Shown piece by piece: positions 6,324 through 12,929 of a DNA stretch of 12,929 nucleotides. Origin of the DNA: Chitinophagaceae bacterium UBA2793. GTDB lineage: Bacteria; Bacteroidota; Bacteroidia; Chitinophagales; Chitinophagaceae. A program made the position numbers and the translations under genes. The first letter of the stretch is position 1; each line of letters starts with the position of its first letter. Location of the stretch: contig DEHT01000010.1 of NCBI GenBank assembly GCA_002352045.1, positions 6,700 through 19,628 on the forward strand, written 5' to 3'. Below the pieces are notes generated by a model, which searched no databases, had not been told where the DNA came from, and worked only from the letters and a program-made list of their open reading frames with translations.

Positions 6324-6722
6324 TTATTCATTTACGGCAGCCGCCATTTCGCTTTTTAGTTCAACAATATTGGCGCCCATCTGGCATTGGCCATTAAAAC
6401 TAACGGATGGTTCTATAAGCAGTTTTCCGGTATGAATATCGCCGCTTACCGTAGCATTGCCTTTTAAATGCAGCAACTCTTTGCAATTGATATTGCCACA
6501 TACATTGCCCGATATATCGGCTTCACGACTGTGAATAGTACCTTCTACCATTCCTTCGGTACCAATTAATACTTTGGCTTTACTAAACACATTTCCTTTA
6601 ATGGTTCCGTCTATTCGAATATCGCCTTCGGAGCTAATGTTGCCATTAATAGTATTTCCGGTTGCAATAATGCTCGCAGATAATGGCAGGGCAGTTTTGG
6701 TTGGTTGTTTTGATTTAAACAT
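6324..6722 (-). CDS. Bactofilin (polymer-forming cytoskeletal protein)
   Basis: This 132-residue protein is a bactofilin (formerly DUF583). It has a short polar N-terminal tail (1-15), a core of repeated beta-strand turns rich in Gly, Ile and Val (about 16-118; NTINGNISSEGDIRIDGTIK, AKVLIGTEGMVEGTIHS, LLHLKGNATVSGDIHTGKLL), and a short C-terminal tail. Such cores fold into a right-handed beta-helix that polymerises into non-polar filaments without nucleotides. Bactofilins act at the inner face of the membrane as scaffolds for cell-shape and peptidoglycan enzymes, often an M23 endopeptidase encoded next door. Here the preceding gene (65 bases upstream) encodes a membrane protein like the front part of that peptidase. 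Size is normal for the family. Confidence 0.95.
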   Translation of the reverse strand: MFKSKQPTKTALPLSASIIATGNTINGNISSEGDIRIDGTIKGNVFSKAKVLIGTEGMVEGTIHSREADISGNVCGNINCKELLHLKGNATVSGDIHTGKLLIEPSVSFNGQCQMGANIVELKSEMAAAVNE

Positions 6723-6763
6723 GGTTTTTCGGAGGTGTTTTGGTTAATAGAATATAGGAAAAA

Positions 6764-6772
6764 CGAAAGTTA
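6764..6772 (-). promoter_or_regulatory. Weak candidate promoter box for bactofilin
   Basis: On the minus strand TAACTTTCG resembles TAnnTTTG with one substitution and lies about 45 bases upstream of the bactofilin ATG at 6722. It may give bactofilin its own transcript in addition to read-through from the gene before it. Weak evidence. Confidence 0.2.
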
Positions 6773-6787
6773 GCTTTTTTTATTGGA

Positions 6788-7186
6788 TTAATCGTCGCTT
6801 TCTTCCACTTTGGGAAGGTTTAAAGTAGTGGTATCGAGGGTAGGCAGCTTGCCCGTAAGTACCTTATTGATATTATCAAAATATTGCTGATGATATTTGA
6901 GCGCCTGCTCCATAGAGTCGGTACGAATTTTTAAGCTGCGGTATTCTTTCATTTGCCTGGCATCACCATAGCCTACTCCGGGCAAATAATATTTTAACGG
7001 AGTAAATATGATTAATGATGTGGTTAATGCAATCATTAAAATAAAAATGGTACTAAAAGCTATATAAGCGCTCACACGGTTTAGCTTAAACTTTACTACT
7101 TCCTCATAAGTATCTTCATTCATTATTACCAACCGGTAATGGTTGCGCAACCTTTTTAAGGGATTTACTGCTTCGCCTTTAGCCAT
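6788..7186 (-). CDS. Single-pass membrane protein like the N-terminal part of bactofilin-linked M23 peptidases, without the peptidase domain
   Basis: This 132-residue protein starts with a basic cytoplasmic segment (1-37; LKRLRNHYRLVIMNEDTYEE and KFKLNRVSAY). It crosses the membrane once at about 39-62 and has a periplasmic stretch of about 70 residues with a likely helical part (80-112; EYRSLKIRTDSMEQALKYHQ). It ends in a low-complexity tail EESDD. The RYRLV-NEDT-EE pattern before the helix, the FTPL segment after it, the TDSLE-like segment and the closing KVLTG are what I recall from the front of Bacteroidota M23/LytM metallopeptidases encoded next to bactofilin; those proteins continue for another 150 or more residues with HxxxD and HxH zinc motifs, and none are present here. 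The stop codon is clean and no peptidase fragment follows before bactofilin. It could be a membrane anchor for the bactofilin filament. Confidence 0.8.
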   Translation of the reverse strand: MAKGEAVNPLKRLRNHYRLVIMNEDTYEEVVKFKLNRVSAYIAFSTIFILMIALTTSLIIFTPLKYYLPGVGYGDARQMKEYRSLKIRTDSMEQALKYHQQYFDNINKVLTGKLPTLDTTTLNLPKVEESDD

Positions 7187-7219
7187 TCGCTATGGTTTTA
7201 GAAATTAAAATTAACAAAC

Positions 7220-7252
7220 CCTACCCAATAAAGCTGCATCCTGCCCAATAAG
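7220..7252. repeat. Two direct repeats 20 bases apart in the divergent promoter region
   Basis: CCTACCCAATAAAG (7220-7233) and CCTGCCCAATAAG (7240-7252) share CCT(A/G)CCCAATAA, with starts exactly 20 bases apart, about two helical turns. They lie 34 to 66 bases upstream of the ATG at 7186, in the 198-base region between this gene and porW. This is the arrangement expected for a regulator binding side by side on one face of DNA, but no regulator is known. Confidence 0.4.
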
Positions 7253-7318
7253 AATTACTCAAATTAGTTTTAACATAAATACTTTCTGTTAAACCCCGGA
7301 TTTTCAAACCAAGCAATA

Positions 7319-7326
7319 TAAATTTG
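7319..7326 (+). promoter_or_regulatory. -7 promoter box for porW/PBP1A
   Basis: TAAATTTG is an exact TAnnTTTG match 58 bases upstream of the porW ATG at 7385, predicting a leader of about 50 bases. No convincing TTG lies at the usual -33 spacing. Confidence 0.55.
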
Positions 7327-7384
7327 AGGCATATATTAGGAAAAATATCCGATATTTAACCGCTTATATTTAACCGAATTTTAG

Positions 7385-10369
7385 ATGTTGAAAACGAGAT
7401 TTTTATTTTTTCTGCTGTCTTTAAGCCTTTCTTTTCCGGTAGGCATTGTAATGGCGCAACCCACCTGGACACTTGACCCCTTTGGAAAAGAAAAAAAGCC
7501 TGTTCAATACGAAGAGAAAAGACTTGCATCTGAAAAAACGGGTGAAAAGAAATTTACCGTATTAAAAAGGTTTGCACACAACACAACCACCCATTACAAT
7601 TATTTTTTTAATGCCAATAATAAAATACAAGAAGTAATAGAAAGGGCTAAAATGGGCCAGAAAGATGATTATACCCAACTGCTGAATTTTTACCCTTATT
7701 CTTTAGATTCTACCAATGGCACAGCAGCACAAAAAGCAGAATTAGATTCTGTAATTTATAAAGCTACTGCAGGTTTATTATTGCACGATTTAAGGAGCGA
7801 TTGGGTAGATAATATGTACCTCCTCATTGGTAAGGCATATTATTTACGCAATGAAATGGACTCTGCTGCAATGACTTTTCAGTTTATTAATTACAATTTA
7901 TTTCCACGCAAAAAAAGGGAAGACGATAGCAGGGTGGTAGGTACCAACAATGCACCGGGTACAGGCTATCTTTCTATTGCCAATAAAGAAAACCGAAATT
8001 TTTTTAATAAACTAACTTCCAGGCCTCCGAGCAGAAACGATGCATTGGTATGGCTTGCCCGCACTTTTACATCACAAGGAGAGTTTGGCGATGCTGCCGG
8101 GTTGATAAATATTTTACGCAATGATGCTAACCTTCCAAAAAGGTTACAAAACGATTTGTCAGAAGTAACTGCCTATTGGTTTTTTGCACAAAATCATTAC
8201 GACAGTGCTTCAAAATATTTAGAAAATGGCCTATCCACAGCACCTACTGCACAGGATAAAGCCCGTTGGGAATTTTTGCTGGCGCAAATGAATGAGTTGA
8301 ACGGCAATTTTGAAACCGCATCAGATTATTATCAAAAAGCCGCTAAGCATACTGTGGACCCCGTGATGGAAATTTATGCCAATTTGAATGAAGCAAAAAT
8401 GATGCGAAGCAAAGGTGATACTGCTCAAATGGATGCCAGTATTGCCCGCCTGCTACGCATGGCCAAAAAAGATAAATACGATGCTTACAGAGATATTATT
8501 TATTATTCCGCTGCACAAATAGCTTTGCAGCGCCCCGATACATCTAATAGCATTGTGTTTTTAGAAAAATCGGTAAAGTACAACCAGGCCGCAAACGATT
8601 ATAAAGTAAAAGCATTTCTAAACCTGGGAGATATTGCATATGCACAGCAACATTTTAAGAATGCTCATGCTTATTACGATAGTATTCAAACAGACCAAAT
8701 AAAAGATACCAATGCCATAAAAGCATTTACCGAAAGAAAAGATGCCCTGGCAAAATTAGTATTGCACATCAATGCAATTGAAAGAGAAGACAGCCTGCAA
8801 CGTATAGCAGCAATGCCCGAAGCCGAAAGAGAAACCTATGTAAAAAAAATACTGCGAAAATTAAGAAAAGACCAGGGGCTTAAAGAAGAGGATGCTTCTG
8901 CAGGCACTGCACCCATTACTTTTACCAATGGAAAGCAGGAAGCAGTAGATTTATTTGGTGGCAACAGCAGCAAAGGCGAATGGTATTTTTATAACAGTAA
9001 TGCAAAGGGCAAAGGTTATACTGAATTTATTAGCAAGTGGGGCAAAAGAGCCAATATAGATAATTGGCGCAGAATAAAGTCGGGTGGCACTACCATTGGT
9101 TCGGCTCCTGGTATAAGCCCCGATGGACCAGCAGGTAAAGATTCCACTACTGCTACTACTCAAAATGTAGCAGAACTTTCCGTTGCGGCTTTATTACAAA
9201 ATCTTCCACTCACTCCCGAAAAATTGGATAGTAGCAATAAAATTATTGAGGCTAATAAGCTTGACATGGGCAAAGTGTTTCAAAACGATTTGGAAGAATA
9301 TGGCCTTGCCATAAATGCTTATGAAGCTTATTTGCAGCAATTCCCAAATTCTAATGGAGAACCCGATGCATTGTTGGGCTTGTATTACTGTTATTCAAAA
9401 TTAGGAAATACTGCAAGGGCCAATTTTTATAAAAATAAACTTACTGCAAACTATGCCACTACCGACCAGGGTAAATTGGTAACCAATCCATCTTTATTAA
9501 ACCCAAATATTAAATCACCGGAAGCCACTGCCAGATACGAGGGCATTTATCAAATGTTTATTGAAGGAAAATTTGCCGAAGCACTTCTTGCCAAACAAAA
9601 AGCCGATAGCATATATGGTACCAGCTATTGGACACCACAAATGCTCTACATCGAATCCATATATCATATCAGGGAAAAGAACGACAGCACCGCAATTAGT
9701 GTTTTGCAAAACTTAGTTCAGCTTTACCCCCAATCGGCTTTAGCAGAAAAAGCTACTACACTAATAGATGTGTTGAGCAGAAGAAAAGAAATTGAAGAAT
9801 ACCTAACCAAGCTCGAAGTAACCAGGCAGGAAGAAGAACAAATTGTATTTGCCGATGAAAAAGCGGTAAACAAAGCACCTTCTGTTGTAACGGCTCCGGT
9901 AAAAGTAGAACCGGCAAAACCCTCCAATGTAGTTTCGCCCATTAAAAGAGACAGTACACAGGCAGTACAACCTGTTGCGGCGTATAAGGGCTTTTTAATT
10001 CAGCCCGAAAAACCACAGTATGTAATGATGGTTTTAAACAAAGTAGATTATGTATATGTAAACGAAGCCAAAAACGCATTCACCCGATATAATAAAGGAA
10101 ATTACCTTTTACAAAATGTTGAAGTAACCCGTGCAGCTATTGATGCCGATAGGGCAATACTTTTATTTTCGAAGTTTGATGATGCGGAAGCTGCCATAAC
10201 CTATTATAATAAAGTGAAAAAAGCTGCACCATCGGAAGTGTCGTGGTTGCCGGCCAATAAATATTCCTTCATTATTATTTCCGAAGAAAATTTAGCATTG
10301 CTGAAAGAAAATAAAGACCTGGATGGGTATAAAAAAGTGCTGAATGAAAGTTTTGGGAACAAATTTTGA
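7385..10369 (+). CDS. porW: Type IX secretion system component PorW/SprE (TPR-rich periplasmic protein)
   Basis: This 994-residue exported protein matches the PorW (Porphyromonas) / SprE (Flavobacterium) family. After a signal peptide (1-24, cleavage likely after VMA) comes the family opening KKFTVLKRFAHNTTTHYNYF, then TPR-like helical repeats to about residue 450 (e.g. MYLLIGKAYYLRNEMDSAAM, ALVWLARTFTSQGEFGDAAG). Next is the diagnostic WYFYNSNAKGKGYTEFISKW segment closing in NWRR (533-563), more TPR-like repeats (about 640-780), a charged coiled-coil and Lys/Pro/Val-rich linker (780-865), and a conserved C-terminal domain (about 870-990). Known members bridge the PorK/PorN ring and the outer-membrane Sov translocon of T9SS and are needed for secretion and, in gliders, motility. 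Unlike the lipoprotein members, the signal region contains no cysteine. PBP1A follows 28 bases later, probably on the same message. Confidence 0.9.
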   Translation: MLKTRFLFFLLSLSLSFPVGIVMAQPTWTLDPFGKEKKPVQYEEKRLASEKTGEKKFTVLKRFAHNTTTHYNYFFNANNKIQEVIERAKMGQKDDYTQLLNFYPYSLDSTNGTAAQKAELDSVIYKATAGLLLHDLRSDWVDNMYLLIGKAYYLRNEMDSAAMTFQFINYNLFPRKKREDDSRVVGTNNAPGTGYLSIANKENRNFFNKLTSRPPSRNDALVWLARTFTSQGEFGDAAGLINILRNDANLPKRLQNDLSEVTAYWFFAQNHYDSASKYLENGLSTAPTAQDKARWEFLLAQMNELNGNFETASDYYQKAAKHTVDPVMEIYANLNEAKMMRSKGDTAQMDASIARLLRMAKKDKYDAYRDIIYYSAAQIALQRPDTSNSIVFLEKSVKYNQAANDYKVKAFLNLGDIAYAQQHFKNAHAYYDSIQTDQIKDTNAIKAFTERKDALAKLVLHINAIEREDSLQRIAAMPEAERETYVKKILRKLRKDQGLKEEDASAGTAPITFTNGKQEAVDLFGGNSSKGEWYFYNSNAKGKGYTEFISKWGKRANIDNWRRIKSGGTTIGSAPGISPDGPAGKDSTTATTQNVAELSVAALLQNLPLTPEKLDSSNKIIEANKLDMGKVFQNDLEEYGLAINAYEAYLQQFPNSNGEPDALLGLYYCYSKLGNTARANFYKNKLTANYATTDQGKLVTNPSLLNPNIKSPEATARYEGIYQMFIEGKFAEALLAKQKADSIYGTSYWTPQMLYIESIYHIREKNDSTAISVLQNLVQLYPQSALAEKATTLIDVLSRRKEIEEYLTKLEVTRQEEEQIVFADEKAVNKAPSVVTAPVKVEPAKPSNVVSPIKRDSTQAVQPVAAYKGFLIQPEKPQYVMMVLNKVDYVYVNEAKNAFTRYNKGNYLLQNVEVTRAAIDADRAILLFSKFDDAEAAITYYNKVKKAAPSEVSWLPANKYSFIIISEENLALLKENKDLDGYKKVLNESFGNKF

Positions 10370-10397
10370 TTACTTACTTCTACCTTAAAAAAATCAA

Positions 10398-12764
10398 ATG
10401 AAACGTTCGGTAAAAATATTATGGCGCCTGTTTTTGTATGGCGTATTGTTTATTGTTATTTTATTTACCTGTGCCAATTATGGTCTCTTTGGCAAAATGC
10501 CATCTTTAGAAGAACTGGAGCACCCCGAAGCCGACCTTGCCAGTGAAATAATAAGTTCCGATGGCAAGTTGATGGGGAAATACTACAGCGAAAACCGCAG
10601 CGAAGTAAAGTATCAGCAAATTTCTAAAAATGTAGTGAATGCTCTAATAGCCACCGAGGATGAACGATTTTACGAGCACTCAGGTGTAGATGCACAAGCG
10701 GTTGCAAGGGCAGTAGCCACTTTGGGTACACAGGGAGGTGGCAGTACCATTACACAGCAGTTAGCCAAAATGATGCTGGGCCAGGGTAGAGGAAATATTG
10801 TAAAAAGAGGATTGGATAAAATTAAAGAATGGATAGTGGCCGTAAAGCTCGAAAGAAATTTTACCAAGGAAGAAATTATTGCCTTGTATTTAAACAGGGC
10901 TCCCTGGGGAAATATTTTTGGAATAAGAAATGCTTCCCGAACCTATTTTCAAAAAGAACCCATTGATTTAAAACCAGAGGAAGCAGCCGTTTTGGTGGGC
11001 ATGTTGAAAGGCCCCAGCTATTATGACCCGGTAAGGTATCCTAAAAGATCTATTGATAGGCGCAATACCGTAATTGATCAAATGGTAAAAGCAAAGCAAG
11101 GTTTTATAACTGCTGCCGATGGAGCAAAACTAAAAGCAAAACCATTGGTTACCAATTTTAAACCTTTAGATGAAGCCATTGGACTTGCGCCATATTTTAG
11201 AAGAGCGCTCTTAGATATTTTAAAAGACTGGAGCAATAAAAATACCAACCCACGCACCGGCGAACCTTACAATTTGTATAGAGATGGCCTTAAAATTTAT
11301 ACTACCATTGATAGCCGAATGCAAGCTTATGCCGAAGAAGCCACTCAAAAGCACATGCCCGAGTTGCAACGAAAAGCCGATGCTTTTTTAAAAAGTAGAA
11401 AAAACATGTGGAATGGAAAAGAAAAACTGATAGAAACCGCAATGAAACAATCGCCTCGTTGGAAAGTATTAAAGGAGCAGGAGTGGAGCGATGAAGAAAT
11501 TACAAAAACATTTTCGGTTCCGGTAAAAATGAAAATTTTTTCGTGGAAGGGAAATGAAGATCATGAAAGAGATACGGTAATGACGCCGTATGATTCCATT
11601 AAATATCACAAACAATTATTACAAACTTCCTTTGTAGCCATGGATCCCAAAACCGGTGAAGTAAAAGCCTGGGTGGGTGGTATAGACTATAAATGGTTTA
11701 AGTACGACCATGTAACTGCATCAAGGCAAGTGGGTTCTACTTTTAAGCCATTGTTATATACGCTTGCTGTTACAGATGCCGGTTACACTCCCGAAACAAG
11801 CATCCCTGGTGGCTCGCTTACCATGAATGGAAAAACTATTAGCGGTGGAGGTGGTACCATGGCCAATTGCCTGGCTTTTTCAAAAAACTTTGCTGCATGG
11901 TATTTAATGAAAATAATTGGGGTGAGTCGTACCATTGAGTTTGCAAAACAATGTGGCATTAAGGTAAAATTGCCACCTTATCCTTCTATTGCATTAGGCG
12001 CTGCCGATATTCCAATGATGCAGATGCTGCAGAGTTATACCATGTTTCCAAACAAAGGGTATAATACTGAGCCCGTTTATGTAACCCGCATTGAAGATAA
12101 AAACGGTAACCTTATTCATGAGTTTCCGGTGGCGCAAAGCAAGCAGGTAATTGGTGAGGCCGATGCTTATACAATGGTAAAAATAATGCAGGGTGTAGTA
12201 CAAATTGGTACGGCCAGGCGAATCAATTCATATAATATTCCGGCACAAAAAGCAGGTAAAACCGGTACTACCAATGGCAATACCGATGGCTGGTATATTG
12301 GCTATACCCCCGATTTGCTGGCCGGTACCTGGGTAGGTTGTGGCGATCCCTTTATTCCCGTATATCAAAACAATGTGGGTGGTGCCGAAATGGGTGCACC
12401 TCGCTGGGGCATTTTTATGAATAAAGTTTATGCCGATAATAAAATTGCATTTAATCGACAAAAAGAATTTGATGCGCCTGCCGAATTGAAGAACGACCCT
12501 ATTTATGCCGATGGAAATATTTCGGATCTTGCCGCAAAAGGCGATAGTTTAAACGAAGATATGGGCAATGGCGATGGCTCCGATTTTTTTGGCGATGAAC
12601 CTGCAGATGATTTTACAGAACCCGTTGCGGAAGATACTTCTACTGCAAAAAAAACAAATGATAAAAAAGAACCAACACCACCTAAGGCACAAATGAAGCC
12701 GGTGGCAACAGACAATAAAAAAAATCAACCCAAACCTAAGGCACAGAGCGATAACGATTATTAA
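10398..12764 (+). CDS. mrcA: Class A penicillin-binding protein 1A (bifunctional transglycosylase/transpeptidase)
   Basis: This 788-residue enzyme polymerises and cross-links peptidoglycan at the outer face of the inner membrane. A cytoplasmic stub and one transmembrane helix (about 9-28) precede the GT51 glycosyltransferase domain (about 50-235), with EDERFYEH (87-94), GGSTITQQLAK (114-124) and the second catalytic-site segment ERNFTKEEI (152-160). The transpeptidase domain (about 405-680) has the three serine-enzyme motifs: STFK (447-450, catalytic Ser447), SKN (495-497) and KTGT (621-624). An insert of about 90 residues between the domains (about 310-400) is common in Bacteroidota. The C-terminal tail (700-788) is low-complexity, first acidic then rich in Lys, Pro and Gln, and probably disordered. 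The gene follows porW by 28 bases and ends at a strong terminator. The mrcA symbol is by analogy with E. coli PBP1A. Confidence 0.95.
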   Translation: MKRSVKILWRLFLYGVLFIVILFTCANYGLFGKMPSLEELEHPEADLASEIISSDGKLMGKYYSENRSEVKYQQISKNVVNALIATEDERFYEHSGVDAQAVARAVATLGTQGGGSTITQQLAKMMLGQGRGNIVKRGLDKIKEWIVAVKLERNFTKEEIIALYLNRAPWGNIFGIRNASRTYFQKEPIDLKPEEAAVLVGMLKGPSYYDPVRYPKRSIDRRNTVIDQMVKAKQGFITAADGAKLKAKPLVTNFKPLDEAIGLAPYFRRALLDILKDWSNKNTNPRTGEPYNLYRDGLKIYTTIDSRMQAYAEEATQKHMPELQRKADAFLKSRKNMWNGKEKLIETAMKQSPRWKVLKEQEWSDEEITKTFSVPVKMKIFSWKGNEDHERDTVMTPYDSIKYHKQLLQTSFVAMDPKTGEVKAWVGGIDYKWFKYDHVTASRQVGSTFKPLLYTLAVTDAGYTPETSIPGGSLTMNGKTISGGGGTMANCLAFSKNFAAWYLMKIIGVSRTIEFAKQCGIKVKLPPYPSIALGAADIPMMQMLQSYTMFPNKGYNTEPVYVTRIEDKNGNLIHEFPVAQSKQVIGEADAYTMVKIMQGVVQIGTARRINSYNIPAQKAGKTGTTNGNTDGWYIGYTPDLLAGTWVGCGDPFIPVYQNNVGGAEMGAPRWGIFMNKVYADNKIAFNRQKEFDAPAELKNDPIYADGNISDLAAKGDSLNEDMGNGDGSDFFGDEPADDFTEPVAEDTSTAKKTNDKKEPTPPKAQMKPVATDNKKNQPKPKAQSDNDY

Positions 12765-12809
12765 AAAAGGATGCCTTGCAATAAGTTTAAGCAATCTTTA
12801 ATAAACACC

Positions 12810-12857
12810 AATGGCGCAAAGGAATATATAATTTTTTTCTTTGCGCCATTTGCTTTT
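12810..12857 (+). terminator. Intrinsic terminator after PBP1A
   Basis: AATGGCGCAAAG (12810-12821) pairs perfectly with CTTTGCGCCATT (12839-12850), extended inward by three weaker pairs around an AT-rich loop, and followed by TGCTTTTT. It begins 46 bases past the stop codon. The T-run inside the loop suggests it could also work for a gene arriving on the minus strand from the right. Confidence 0.8.
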
Positions 12858-12878
12858 TCGGTGTAAAAAAAATAAAAC

Positions 12879-12893
12879 CACATAGGCACATAG
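12879..12893. repeat. Short tandem repeat in the right-hand spacer
   Basis: CACATAGG is followed directly by CACATAG, a two-copy repeat of period 8 in A/T-rich sequence after the PBP1A terminator. No gene is visible from 12765 to the window end. Confidence 0.35.
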
Positions 12894-12929
12894 TTTTTAT
12901 TTTTCTTCAATCTTTTTACTTTCTTTTCT

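Noticed and set aside
6147..6359. Plus-strand open frame of 70 residues between bactofilin and the four-helix protein
   Set aside because: It overlaps the end of bactofilin on the other strand and spans the terminator hairpin and a minus-strand promoter box. I saw no family features.
12503..12794. Minus-strand open frames over the PBP1A tail
   Set aside because: They arise from the low-complexity Asp/Lys-rich coding strand and have no independent support.
1..12929. CRISPR array, tRNA, rRNA, insertion sequence or phage genes
   Set aside because: No regularly spaced repeats, no cloverleaf-like sequence, no transposase or integrase motifs and no terminal repeats with target duplication were seen on either strand.

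Overview
The window looks like chromosomal DNA of a Bacteroidota bacterium, most likely a member of Chitinophagales/Chitinophagaceae. The DNA is AT-rich with uniform codon use. Several intergenic regions carry the TAnnTTTG -7 box typical of this phylum. The gene set includes a PorW/SprE component of the type IX secretion system (T9SS), a Bacteroidota-type YebC, a bactofilin, and an ECF sigma factor paired with an RskA-like anti-sigma factor. The family-level assignment is inference. I saw no mobile elements, CRISPR array, tRNA or rRNA.

Layout from left to right: (1) A YebC/PmpR-family gene on the minus strand is cut by the left edge. It is divergent from a plus-strand Ldh_2-family malate/L-lactate dehydrogenase, which is followed by aspartate kinase (lysC) and a strong intrinsic terminator. 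(2) A gene-free stretch of about 380 bases holds hairpins from both sides. (3) The minus strand then carries an ECF sigma/anti-sigma pair (3 bases apart, with TTG and GTG starts), a SprT-like zinc metalloprotease overlapping a four-helix membrane protein, a bactofilin, and a small single-pass membrane protein. (4) After a divergent promoter region, the plus strand carries porW/sprE and a class A penicillin-binding protein (PBP1A), 28 bases apart and ending at a strong terminator.

The middle and right parts deal mainly with the cell envelope. Bactofilin and its membrane neighbour resemble the bactofilin/M23-peptidase pair of other Bacteroidota, but the membrane protein here has lost its peptidase half. 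The four-helix protein resembles the small membrane protein that in many Bacteroidota sits between bactofilin/AtpZ and the ATP synthase genes, but no ATP synthase gene follows. PorW links the inner-membrane and outer-membrane parts of T9SS, and PBP1A builds the peptidoglycan that this machine must cross. The PorW here has a signal peptide without a lipobox cysteine, unlike the described lipoprotein members.

Most of the window is ordinary core-genome sequence. The points most worth a second look are the peptidase-less bactofilin partner, the ATP-synthase-type neighbourhood without ATP synthase genes, the non-lipoprotein PorW with its PBP1A partner, and short repeat elements upstream of the sigma-factor and bactofilin-partner genes. 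I did not find convincing evidence of an entirely new system.
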